DNA of 53,132 nucleotides from Hahella sp. HN01 (GCF_018986435.1 NZ_JAHMIN010000015.1:97558-150689); one strand, 5' to 3'. Numbered from the stretch's first letter, positions 25,235-34,130 are shown. Translations and numbers: made by a program. The notes: a model not told the origin generated them from the sequence alone.

Positions 25235-26730
25235 CTATGCTGTGGCGAAGCGCGCGACAGGGACTGCGGGCGAGCCGCAAAATCTTTCCGGCGTTGCTGG
25301 CTTTCTCTCTGTTGCTGGGACTGATGACCACCTACGCACTGGAGCTGAAGAATCAGCAAAGCGTGCGCTTGAACTGGGACGGAGCCCAGTGGATCACTGC
25401 GCCAGACGCCCGCGCCGTCAGCTATTTCCGCAAAATATTCATCGTGCGCGCAGCGCCCTATAAAGCCTTCTTGAAGCTCGCGGGCACAGAGAATTACAAG
25501 CTCTATATCAACGGCGTGGAAGTTGCCGTGAAATCCGCCGCCACCTCTGAGCCCATCTGGCTCGGCGCAGTGGAATCGTACTTACGCCCCGGTAAAAACC
25601 TCATCGCCGTCCGGGTGGAAAAATCCACCCTCGGCGGCGCGCCAGCGATGATTCTGTCCCTTCGGGTCCAGGACAGCCAGGGACAGGAACAGCGTCTGGT
25701 CAGCGATAACGCCTGGAAGGCGTCCTTCACCCCCGCCAATGGCGGCGCCGACGCCCGGGTTTGGTATCAATACGGGTTTTATGACGAGGACTGGCGGGCG
25801 CCGCAGTTAGCCAATGGGTTAAAGCCGCCTGCGATTAGCGGCAATGTGGATTACGGCTATTTTCTGTGGAGCCGCACCAGTGCGCTGCAGCCGGTCTGGC
25901 GCAGCGGCGCCGGCGACAAAGCGTCGGAAGCCCGTTTTGTGCTGACATTGCCCTTCTCCCGCGCCGCGCTGCAAAACGCCTGGTTGATGGCGCAATGCAA
26001 CGGCTCCTTCAAGGTTAACGTCAATCAACGCCGCCTGGGCGACTACGCCAGCGATTATCCGCAAATCAAAGTCATTAACTTGTTTCAACCGCTAGGCTCC
26101 GCGCCCGCCAACCAGATTGAAGTGTTCGCGGATTGCGACCCGGCCCTGGGTATGGGCTTGCAGGCCGTCGTACAGACCGGGGAAGATCGCTTCATCAGTT
26201 TTCCCGGCATAGATTGGCGCGTCAGTCCGGTCAGCGCTACGGATGCGCCGGCGCAATACGAGCGCCCCGCCTATACGCCACATATCCGTCAGGTAGAAAC
26301 GGAATCAGTGGAAAGCGCGCCAATTCGTTTCGAAGACCCCAGCCTGGAGGTCATGCGGCAAGTCAGTTACCCCGAATTGATTTTGCGCGCGTTGAAATGG
26401 TGTGCAATCTGGTTTCTGCTCAACGTTCTTACCAGCGCAGGACTGTTGTTGGCGCTGGCAGGTCTGCCCCGTCTTGTCGCAGCGATCAATCTGCTGCTGA
26501 CCTCTCTTACCTGCTTCGGCGCTTTGCTGTGCGCCCTCGCCCTGGATGCGCGCCTGCTTACTACCAGCCTGTTTAATCTGGGTGTCGTCACCGCCTTGTT
26601 CGGCGCTGCGCTCCTGGCCCAAGCCCTGTCCGCGCTGCAGTTGCGCTCATCACGCTTTGCAATCGGACGCGAGAGTTGCGCAACCGACTATGTCGGCGGA
26701 GCCACCAAAGTTTTGGAGGAAAGCTTATGA
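25231..26730 (+). CDS. Membrane-anchored protein with periplasmic jelly-roll (rhamnosidase-N-like) domains
   Basis: This is a 499-residue protein with an N-terminal anchor (about residues 18-37), a large periplasmic beta-rich part, and three C-terminal membrane helices (about 390-470). The segment from about residue 48 to 165 (WDGAQWITAPDARAVSYFRKIF... YKLYINGVEV... LRPGKNLIAVRV) follows the pattern of the galactose-binding-like domain found at the front of alpha-L-rhamnosidases and other glycosidases. A second, weaker beta domain covers about 225-330. No catalytic barrel is present, so it looks like a sugar-binding rather than a sugar-cutting protein. The next gene, a GT-C transferase, overlaps its stop in ATGA, which suggests joint action on a periplasmic sugar chain. 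Confidence 0.72.
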   Translation: MTMLWRSARQGLRASRKIFPALLAFSLLLGLMTTYALELKNQQSVRLNWDGAQWITAPDARAVSYFRKIFIVRAAPYKAFLKLAGTENYKLYINGVEVAVKSAATSEPIWLGAVESYLRPGKNLIAVRVEKSTLGGAPAMILSLRVQDSQGQEQRLVSDNAWKASFTPANGGADARVWYQYGFYDEDWRAPQLANGLKPPAISGNVDYGYFLWSRTSALQPVWRSGAGDKASEARFVLTLPFSRAALQNAWLMAQCNGSFKVNVNQRRLGDYASDYPQIKVINLFQPLGSAPANQIEVFADCDPALGMGLQAVVQTGEDRFISFPGIDWRVSPVSATDAPAQYERPAYTPHIRQVETESVESAPIRFEDPSLEVMRQVSYPELILRALKWCAIWFLLNVLTSAGLLLALAGLPRLVAAINLLLTSLTCFGALLCALALDARLLTTSLFNLGVVTALFGAALLAQALSALQLRSSRFAIGRESCATDYVGGATKVLEESL

Positions 26731-28358
26731 ACAGCCGCGCCGAGTCGCCATGGGTGAAATGGACGCTGATGCGCGCCAAGGCTAATTCCTTTCCAGTGAT
26801 CATGCTGATCGCCACCGCGCTGATTGCACTCTCTTTCAGTCTGCGCGTCGGCGGCCTGGAGGCGCGCGCGCTCACTATCGACGAAGCTACTATCGCCAGT
26901 TTTGTAGAGGGCGTGTTGGATAAGGGCTATCCCTATATCTACGTCAGCACCATGGAAGTTCCCTTGGCCACCTACGAACTGGTGCCTTACTTTTTGGCGC
27001 TATCGGTCAAGTTGGGCGGCTTTTCCGAATTCACTTTACGCCTGCCTGCGCTGCTATTCTCCACTGGCGTATTGAGCCTGATTTTCTGGATCAGCCTGCG
27101 CCGCTTTGGCTTGGCGGCGGCGATTATCGCGGGGCTCTTATACAGCCTTTCAACCTGGTCTATCTATTGGTCGCAGAACGCATTTCACCCGGCGCAGACG
27201 CAGTTCTTCACTCTGCTCACCGCCACGGCGGTCTACCATCTGCTGCAGCAGGAACGGGTTCGACTGCGATTCGCGTTGCTGGTCTGGGCGCTATTCACTG
27301 TGACCTATTTAAGCTGGGAAGGCTCCGGGTTTCTGCTTCCTGTGATGGGCGTCATCGTGCTTATCTTCAAACGGGATAATCTGGCCTGGATCTTCCAGCG
27401 CAATCTCTGGGTGATGTATCTACTGGTGATATTAACGCTGGTCGCCCAAGGCGTGCGCCGGGTGGTGCTGCAACAGCCGCACCTCATGCTGGGCTCCGGC
27501 AAAGGCGATGTCAGTCTGCCGCAGCTGGGCTTCCTGAAAGACAGTTGGGAGCCAGGCTTTTACTTTATCAACTTCTTTGGCATGGAAACCCATCTCATCA
27601 CCGGCGCTGTTTTCCTGCTCGGCGCCTATTACGCCTGGAAGCGTCCGACACTGCGCTTTTACTATCTGGTGTTCCTCATCACGCTGCTGTGCCTCAGCAA
27701 CTTTTTGCTGTTCTACAACGCCCACTATGTGTTTTTTATCTACCCGTTTTTCATCATCAGCGTCGGCGCCATCCTGACATTTCTGATTGAGGACGTAACA
27801 CGTCTTACCGCCCGGGTTAGAGCCCCAGCGGCGACAGCGGTCGCCAGCTTCAATCTGGCGGCGCTCTTATTGATGGCGGTGATGTCAATGAACTCCAACC
27901 TGATCCATTTTTATAGCATCGGCAACCTGGGACACCTGGGTTTTCGCTCGGATTACCGGGACGGTTTCGCCGGCGTGGACTACCGCAAGGTGTCCGCCAC
28001 GTTGAAACAGGGCTATCGGGAAGGCGATAAAGTCATCAGCATGGCGCCGATGCCAACCAAGCTGTATTCCGGCATTACACCGGATTATTTCCTGCAGACC
28101 ATTACCGATCGCAAGATCGTCTACGACCGTAACCTGGACTCGCCCTTCTATCGGGATAAATTCCTGGGCACGGTGGTGCTTCGCAGCGACAGGGAGCTAC
28201 AGGACGTACTGAACCAGAATAATCGTGTCTGGTTGGTGGCCTCCCCCTGGAATGCGATGACGCTGGTCATCGACGCGGACACCTTGCAATTCGTCCAACG
28301 CAACATGCGCGTGGTGGATGAGAGTTACGACGCCAGACTCTTTTTATGGCAGAAATAA
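26727..28358 (+). CDS. GT-C glycosyltransferase (PMT/ArnT-like, polyprenyl-phosphate-sugar dependent)
   Basis: This is a 543-residue polytopic membrane protein with about 10-12 helices and a C-terminal soluble tail (about 415-543). The first periplasmic loop carries the GT-C acidic pair in ALTIDEATIA (Asp52, Glu53). That loop and the following TFRLPALLF-like helix (FTLRLPALLFSTGVLSLIFW) are characteristic of PMT/ArnT-type enzymes, which use lipid-phosphate sugars outside the cytoplasmic membrane. A GGAGGA site 6 bases before the ATG at 26727 fixes the start. The DPM1-like GT2 on the minus arm is a plausible source of its donor. The acceptor could be the flipped glycan or a lipid; the sequence does not decide. 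Confidence 0.85.
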   Translation: MNSRAESPWVKWTLMRAKANSFPVIMLIATALIALSFSLRVGGLEARALTIDEATIASFVEGVLDKGYPYIYVSTMEVPLATYELVPYFLALSVKLGGFSEFTLRLPALLFSTGVLSLIFWISLRRFGLAAAIIAGLLYSLSTWSIYWSQNAFHPAQTQFFTLLTATAVYHLLQQERVRLRFALLVWALFTVTYLSWEGSGFLLPVMGVIVLIFKRDNLAWIFQRNLWVMYLLVILTLVAQGVRRVVLQQPHLMLGSGKGDVSLPQLGFLKDSWEPGFYFINFFGMETHLITGAVFLLGAYYAWKRPTLRFYYLVFLITLLCLSNFLLFYNAHYVFFIYPFFIISVGAILTFLIEDVTRLTARVRAPAATAVASFNLAALLLMAVMSMNSNLIHFYSIGNLGHLGFRSDYRDGFAGVDYRKVSATLKQGYREGDKVISMAPMPTKLYSGITPDYFLQTITDRKIVYDRNLDSPFYRDKFLGTVVLRSDRELQDVLNQNNRVWLVASPWNAMTLVIDADTLQFVQRNMRVVDESYDARLFLWQK

Positions 28359-28372
28359 ACAAGGGGAATGAA

Positions 28373-29140
28373 ATGAACATGGAAGCCAGAGCAACGCATG
28401 TACGTTGCATCATTCTTGCCGGCGGTAAAGGCGCCCGGCTGCGCTCGCGGGTTGCGGATCTGCCAAAACCCATGGCGCCGGTGGCTGACCGCCCATTTCT
28501 GGAGCTGCTGCTGGATCAGCTGGAGCGCCAGAATATCCACGATATCGTGCTGTCTCTCGGCTACAAAAGCGAACACATCGTCCGTTATTTTGAGGAGCGT
28601 CCCCGCGCCACCCAGCGCCTGAATTTCGTAATTGAAGACGCGCCCATGGGCACCGGCGGCGCTATTCGCATGGCGGCGGAACAGCATCCCGCGCCCTATT
28701 ATCTGGTGCTCAATGGCGACAGTTTCTGCGACACCGATTTGCAGGACTTTATTTCCTCCGTTTATCGCAGCGAGTTCACCAACGGCATGCTCGCCGCGCT
28801 GCAACCCGACTGCTCTCGCTATGGCAAGCTCACCGTGCACAAACACAGCGGCAAAGTGATCATGATTGAGGAGAAAAAGCCGAACGCCGGCCCTGGACTG
28901 ATCAATGCCGGCGTCTATTTCCTCAGCGCCGAGTTCTTGCATAAACACTGTCCGCAACAAGGCGCGTTTTCCTTCGAACAAACCGCCTTTCCGGCGCTGG
29001 TGGGCGGAGGGTTATACGCCTACACCAAAGCTGGCCCCTTTATCGATATCGGTATACCCGAAGACTACGACTTCTTATGCGCCCACACAGAGCAGTTCTT
29101 TCCCCAGCGGGAAGCAACCCTTTCGGCGCTCAGTGACTGA
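28373..29140 (+). CDS. hddC: Sugar-phosphate nucleotidyltransferase, probable D-glycero-D-manno-heptose 1-phosphate guanylyltransferase (HddC-like)
   Basis: This is a 255-residue nucleotidyltransferase with the signature CIILAGGKGARLRSRV (about residues 12-26), LPKPMAPVADRPFLELLLDQL, GTGGAIRMA and NGDSFCDTDLQDF (metal-binding Asp region), and a C-terminal FIDIGIPEDY motif. This set matches HddC/RmlA-like single-domain enzymes. The neighbour is gmhA and the kinase is HddA-like, so the likely reaction is GTP plus heptose 1-phosphate to GDP-D-glycero-D-manno-heptose. The ATG at 28373 is preferred because AAGGGGA lies 5 bases before it; an in-frame ATG at 28346 overlaps the preceding gene. Nucleotide preference (GTP against ATP or CTP) is not settled by sequence alone. 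Confidence 0.85.
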   Translation: MNMEARATHVRCIILAGGKGARLRSRVADLPKPMAPVADRPFLELLLDQLERQNIHDIVLSLGYKSEHIVRYFEERPRATQRLNFVIEDAPMGTGGAIRMAAEQHPAPYYLVLNGDSFCDTDLQDFISSVYRSEFTNGMLAALQPDCSRYGKLTVHKHSGKVIMIEEKKPNAGPGLINAGVYFLSAEFLHKHCPQQGAFSFEQTAFPALVGGGLYAYTKAGPFIDIGIPEDYDFLCAHTEQFFPQREATLSALSD

Positions 29141-29165
29141 GCCCGGACAACCAGGAGGATGACCA

Positions 29166-29759
29166 ATGAACATTGACATGGACTATGTAAAAGAACGCAT
29201 CAGAGATTCGATTGCAGTCAAACAACGCCTGCTCGCGGACGAGCCATTGATGGAGAAAGTGCTCCGTCTGGGTCAAGTCTGCGTGGAGGTTTATAAAAGG
29301 GGCAACAAGGTTATCCTGGCGGGAAATGGCGGCAGCGCGGCGGACGCACAGCATATCGCGGCGGAGTTCGTCAGCCGCTTTGAATTCGATCGCCCCGGCC
29401 TGCCCGCCCTGGCAGTGACGACGGACACCTCCATGCTGACGGCCATCGGCAATGATTACGGCTACGAACGGGTTTTTGCACGCCAGGTGGAGGCCAACGC
29501 CAAACCCGGCGACCTGTTCATCGGCATCACTACATCCGGTAATTCCAAGAACATATTGGTCGCTCTGGAAAGCGCCAAAGAAATGGACCTGATCACCGCC
29601 GCCTTCGCCGGCTCCGGCGGCAAAGTGCAGGAACTGGCGGAGCACGTCATCAACGTGCCCTCCACGCATACGCCAAGAATTCAGGAATGCCACATCATGA
29701 TCGGACACATTATCTGCGGTATCGTGGAAGACGCGATTTTTGGCGAAGCCGCCGCCTGA
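29166..29759 (+). CDS. gmhA: Sedoheptulose 7-phosphate isomerase GmhA
   Basis: This is a 197-residue SIS-domain isomerase that converts sedoheptulose 7-phosphate to D-glycero-D-manno-heptose 7-phosphate. It shows LAGNGGSAADAQHIAAEF (about residues 51-68, with His63 and Glu67 at the zinc/catalytic places), TTDTSMLTAIGNDYGYERVF, the phosphate loop ITTSGNSKNI, and the C-terminal TPRIQECHIMIGHIICGIVED with the second His. Length is normal. It lies 25 bp after the nucleotidyltransferase. A second gmhA for LPS core may exist elsewhere; this copy is tied to the glycan locus. Confidence 0.92.
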   Translation: MNIDMDYVKERIRDSIAVKQRLLADEPLMEKVLRLGQVCVEVYKRGNKVILAGNGGSAADAQHIAAEFVSRFEFDRPGLPALAVTTDTSMLTAIGNDYGYERVFARQVEANAKPGDLFIGITTSGNSKNILVALESAKEMDLITAAFAGSGGKVQELAEHVINVPSTHTPRIQECHIMIGHIICGIVEDAIFGEAAA

Positions 29760-29793
29760 ACTGGAACTCACAACCACTGACAAGGACACGATT

Positions 29794-30450
29794 ATGTTGG
29801 ACATACCGCAACTCCTCTCCCGAGTGAAGCTGTTCCGTAAAAAGGCCGCTGTGCGCTGCGCCATGTGCTCAATGGGCGGCGTCGGCTCCACCGCCCTGGC
29901 GCGCCATATCGGCTCCATCTCCGATAAAACCATCCGCGAACACGCCTATACGCCCGCCGTGTATGACGATGAGGTCGACATCCGACTCGGTTACATGTTC
30001 GGCAATCCTTACGATGCGGTGCTCTCACTGTTTCGTCGCAATTATCAGGACATGCACGCAAAAGCCATGAACGTGAACAGCCCCACTCCGGCGCGTTCGC
30101 TACGCGGCATGACGCTGGAGGAGTATTTGGAGAGAGGCGTGGATGAGTTCAATATCGAGCGCCAGTTTGATAACTGGGTCAGTAATCTTTCTCCCAAACA
30201 CCCGACCATCCTGATCAAGTACGAGAGCCTGGGATCGACCATCGATAAGGTGCTGGAATTTTTCCAGTGTGAGGAGCCGTTCGAATTGAAGCGTCGCAAC
30301 TCCTCCTGGGTGGATCAGCCTTCACGCATCATTGAAGGACTGCAGCTGATTTACGGCGATGTGGCCGCCAAGATAGACGCCATGCCGCCACTGAAAATAC
30401 TGCTGCCGGAAAGCGTTCACACCCGTACTCTGAACGCCGTCACCAGCTAA
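29794..30450 (+). CDS. Sulfotransferase-like P-loop protein
   Basis: This is a 218-residue protein of uncertain family. The segment CSMGGVGSTALARHIG (about residues 25-40) resembles the 5'-phosphosulfate loop of sulfotransferases, but the usual Lys/Arg before the Gly-Ser-Thr is replaced by Gly-Val. FGNPYDAVLSLFRRNYQDM (about 69-87) could be the equivalent of the RDPxxRxxS 3'-phosphate region, and ILIKYESLGSTIDKVLEFFQCEE resembles the late sulfotransferase helix. ATG at 29794 is chosen for AAGGA 8 bases upstream; a longer frame starts inside gmhA. It is the last gene of the plus arm. It may be a divergent sulfotransferase or a related kinase-like protein. Confidence 0.6.
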   Translation: MLDIPQLLSRVKLFRKKAAVRCAMCSMGGVGSTALARHIGSISDKTIREHAYTPAVYDDEVDIRLGYMFGNPYDAVLSLFRRNYQDMHAKAMNVNSPTPARSLRGMTLEEYLERGVDEFNIERQFDNWVSNLSPKHPTILIKYESLGSTIDKVLEFFQCEEPFELKRRNSSWVDQPSRIIEGLQLIYGDVAAKIDAMPPLKILLPESVHTRTLNAVTS

Positions 30451-30463
30451 TTCCATTGCAACT

Positions 30464-30484
30464 CCCGGAGGCTCAGCCTCCGGG
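30464..30484. terminator. Hairpin at the convergent end of the plus-strand glycan operon
   Basis: A perfect 9-bp stem CCCGGAGGC/GCCTCCGGG with a 3-base loop lies 14 bp after the last gene of the plus arm and 9 bp before the stop of the convergent lipoprotein gene. T-runs on both sides are weak, so this is a probable rather than certain bidirectional terminator. Confidence 0.6.
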
Positions 30485-30492
30485 TTGGCCGC

Positions 30493-31716
30493 TTACTTGA
30501 TCGCATTGTTGACACTGGTGTGAAAACCGCCCATTTGAGGCGATATATCCGTATTCAATAAGTCCTGATTCCAGACTTCGATATAGTAAATGCCCGATTG
30601 CAGCGCTAACTGGATGGCGTCGAGCAAATCTTCCCGGGTAATTTCGTTATAAGCCCGGGTGGAAGCCGTGCCGACCAGTTGCACGCCAGCAAAGCTGGAC
30701 GCTGCGCCGGACAACAGCAGGCTATACATTTCCGGGTACGCCACCTCCGCATTGCGACGACTCCACCAAGCTCCGAATACGCCAAAGCGCGCCCCAATAG
30801 AAGCTTGCCCATAGGCGACAACCTGCTCCGCCACCGTCGGCGAACCCAGTACCGGATGCACGTCCAGATCCATGCGGGTGTCGTCAAAGGCCTGGTTGTA
30901 TGCATCCAGAATTCGCTTCCATGAATTCACTAACGCAGACTCGCTGTATCCTTTTGCGTAGAAGTCCGCCTCCGCCTGAGCGTCAAAAAAGTACTGCATT
31001 TCAAAGCCATTGGTAGTCGAGTTGGTCATATGCACCAACTGCAATGCCTCCTCGCCGCTATAGCGAGCGCCCAAGGCCGCAATAAAGTTTGTCAGGTAAC
31101 GCAGATAGGTTTCATCCCAGGGAATCGGCAGACGCCGGGGAATGTCCCCGCGAAAGATGTAATCCAGCATGTCCGCGCCTTCGGATTCCAACCAGGCCGG
31201 CGCGGCATATCCATTCAGCAGCGCGAAGGTGACATGCAGCCCCTGCGCCTTGGCTTTAACCAACTGCTGATCCAGCAATGACCAGTCATAGACGCCGGGA
31301 GACGGCTCCATTTCCGCCCAGGGAATACGCACCAATACACCATCCAGATAAGCCGCTTCTTCGATATTGTTAAACACTGAAGAGGAGGTGCTGGTAGTGG
31401 GCCCGCAACTGCAATAGATACCGGCAAGTTCGTAGGTTTTAGGTGACTCAGGCTCATCAGGATCGTCGACGATGTCGTCCTGACCGGCATCGCTATCTCC
31501 ATTGCCTGTGGGCTCCAGATCATCTGGATCAATGCTGGTCGAAGGATCGCTTTGGGTATCTACAATCTCTCGATTTGAGTCGGTGCCGTTATCTGTACTT
31601 CCGCCACCGCCGCCACATGCGCATAGAGTCAAAAATAGAACCGCTAATAATAATCTAGCCGTCATGAGGCCTGTTCGCATCAGAACGACAGGCCACGGAT
31701 AAGTTCGCAACAACAT
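30493..31716 (-). CDS. Lipoprotein with glycoside-hydrolase-like (GH-A/GH42-type) barrel
   Basis: This is a 407-residue predicted lipoprotein. The signal sequence ends in LTLCAC followed by a five-glycine stretch, and then an Asp/Ser/Glu-rich linker (about residues 45-92). The rest reads as a TIM-barrel glycosidase relative: YLDGVLVRIPWAEMEPSPGVYDWSLLDQQLVKAKAQGLHVTFALL is the classic strand-2/3 pattern of GH-A/GH42 enzymes. A possible acid/base region is MTNSTTNGFEMQ, and a late Glu lies in YYIEVWNQDL. The normal NEP box is not clear, so activity is uncertain. The first in-frame ATG is used; starts at 31680 or 31665 would give a more usual 17-22 residue signal peptide. It lies convergent to the glycan locus. 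Confidence 0.7.
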   Translation of the reverse strand: MLLRTYPWPVVLMRTGLMTARLLLAVLFLTLCACGGGGGSTDNGTDSNREIVDTQSDPSTSIDPDDLEPTGNGDSDAGQDDIVDDPDEPESPKTYELAGIYCSCGPTTSTSSSVFNNIEEAAYLDGVLVRIPWAEMEPSPGVYDWSLLDQQLVKAKAQGLHVTFALLNGYAAPAWLESEGADMLDYIFRGDIPRRLPIPWDETYLRYLTNFIAALGARYSGEEALQLVHMTNSTTNGFEMQYFFDAQAEADFYAKGYSESALVNSWKRILDAYNQAFDDTRMDLDVHPVLGSPTVAEQVVAYGQASIGARFGVFGAWWSRRNAEVAYPEMYSLLLSGAASSFAGVQLVGTASTRAYNEITREDLLDAIQLALQSGIYYIEVWNQDLLNTDISPQMGGFHTSVNNAIK

Positions 31717-32042
31717 AGTTCATCCCATCACTTCAGCGCCGGATCTACCGGCAAACATGCAATCCATCGCCCGCAACTGCCTGAACACGGACATTTGGCG
31801 AGGGCATCATATAAGGATGAAACTGATCAAAAAAGAAACGGTTTGTAAAAACGGGGGGTATAGCGGCGGCTGTAACCATACTCCAACAAACCGCAATAAA
31901 TTCATCAGGATATGTTGCAACGAGTGAGTCACAGTCTTCTTTTATAAAGATATGCAACGCTAAAATAGCCAATAGAAAGTATGCCTGTCGTCCAGCAACA
32001 ACGATGCGCGGGAAGCCTCAAACCACACCAAGGGAAGACAAT
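31717..32042. other. Intergenic region between divergent lipoprotein genes
   Basis: This 326-bp A/T-rich gap must hold the promoters of both lipoprotein genes. A minus-strand open frame of 75 codons (31972-31745) begins with TTG, has no ribosome site and resembles nothing I know, so it is not called. No promoter hexamers or repeats were distinct enough to report. Confidence 0.5.
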
Positions 32043-32489
32043 ATGAAAAGCATAATAAAGCTGTCGCTGGCCATCGCCTTAAACGCCAGCATTCTGGGTT
32101 GCGCCACATACTCCCACCCTGTCCACTTCTATGACGCATCCTCTTGCGAGTACCGAATCACCAGCATGCGGCAAGACATCCACACCTGTTACGGAGAAGC
32201 ATTCCCGATTGAGTATGCAGTATTAGTCGCAGCGCAAAGCGACAGTCAGATTTTTCGTGAGCAGTTGAAAACGTTGGCGGGCTTTGACTGGGAAAATGAG
32301 CGCGCCATCCTCATTACCGCGCTAGCCGATAAAGCCAATAACGATGGCTATCACACCGATGTGAAAACTGCTCAGGATGTACTGGCGGGTCGCCCTTTCA
32401 TGATTCAACTGTATTCTCATGAGGGAGACTTATTGGCGGAGTCCAATGAGCCAGTGAATTTGCGCTGGATTCAGGCACATCAGAGGTAG
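32043..32489 (+). CDS. Small predicted lipoprotein, unknown function
   Basis: This is a 148-residue protein with a signal peptide ending in a lipobox (NASILGCATYSH, lipidated Cys21). The mature part contains ASSCEYRITSMRQDIHTCYGEAF and a DWENERAILITALADKANNDGYHTDVKTAQDVLAG segment, with two or three cysteines that might pair in the periplasm. I recognise no family. The ATG at 32043 is preferred over the one at 32004 because it gives a normal lipoprotein signal, with GGGAAGAC shortly before it. No operon partner. Confidence 0.7.
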   Translation: MKSIIKLSLAIALNASILGCATYSHPVHFYDASSCEYRITSMRQDIHTCYGEAFPIEYAVLVAAQSDSQIFREQLKTLAGFDWENERAILITALADKANNDGYHTDVKTAQDVLAGRPFMIQLYSHEGDLLAESNEPVNLRWIQAHQR

Positions 32490-32508
32490 GGGAGCTTTAC
32501 AGAGGTCA

Positions 32509-32535
32509 GCGAAGCGCCAGACTGCACCGCTTCGC
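32509..32535. terminator. Hairpin between convergent genes
   Basis: An 8-bp perfect stem GCGAAGCG/CGCTTCGC with an 11-base loop lies in the 65-bp gap between the convergent genes ending at 32489 and 32555. There is no T-run, so the terminator role is a guess from position. Confidence 0.35.
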
Positions 32536-32554
32536 CTTGGGGTCTCGAATCGAC

Positions 32555-32920
32555 TTACCAGGGATAAGCCGCTTCTTTCACTTCCGGTGTGGGTGAAGAA
32601 GTGACTTTCAGCGCCAGCATCAGCTTCGCCGGGGCGCCGCCTTCGAGCACAATCTTACCTTCTGAGAAAGCGTCGTCATCTTTACCGCGTTTGCCGATGA
32701 GGACTTCTTCAGCGCCATTTTTGGAGGCATGATAAAGCGCTTCTTCCATATCGATCTGAAAGACTCTACCCAGAATCGTACGCGTCCCTCTCGCTCTTTC
32801 CCAGACTTCCAGACACGGCGAAGGCTTACCATTTTTAGAGCCTTCCTTAGTGATCAATTCCACTTGATATTCCGTGCCGGTCTCAAAGTCCTTTTTTGCG
32901 ATATCCAAAATTGTAGTCAT
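32555..32920 (-). CDS. Hypothetical protein, 121 residues
   Basis: I do not recognise this protein. It starts MTTILDIAKKDFETGTEYQVELITKEGS and is a soluble, charged, beta-rich-looking polypeptide without signal peptide or membrane helix. Distinct pieces are GKPSPCLEVWERARGTRTILGRVFQIDMEEALYH and the C-terminal GGAPAKLMLALKVTSSPTPEVKEAAYPW. GGGAGTAGGAT lies just before the ATG, which supports translation. It stands alone, with the D-Ala-D-Ala ligase gene 142 bp upstream. Confidence 0.7.
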   Translation of the reverse strand: MTTILDIAKKDFETGTEYQVELITKEGSKNGKPSPCLEVWERARGTRTILGRVFQIDMEEALYHASKNGAEEVLIGKRGKDDDAFSEGKIVLEGGAPAKLMLALKVTSSPTPEVKEAAYPW

Positions 32921-33062
32921 ATCCTACTCCCTTGTTTCTGCCGTTAATTTTTCTAATTAGACCCTCGTACCTTGACGGCCTGTCTTCAGCATTATGACAC
33001 ACTATAACGATAGATTTGGCCGCATGCTCCCCACCTGGATTCGCCACAGTTTCGCTAAGTGC

Positions 33063-34130
<1,068 letters not shown>

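Noticed and set aside
31745-31972. Minus-strand frame of 75 codons between two lipoprotein genes
   Set aside because: It starts with TTG without a ribosome-binding site, and its composition is unlike neighbouring genes.
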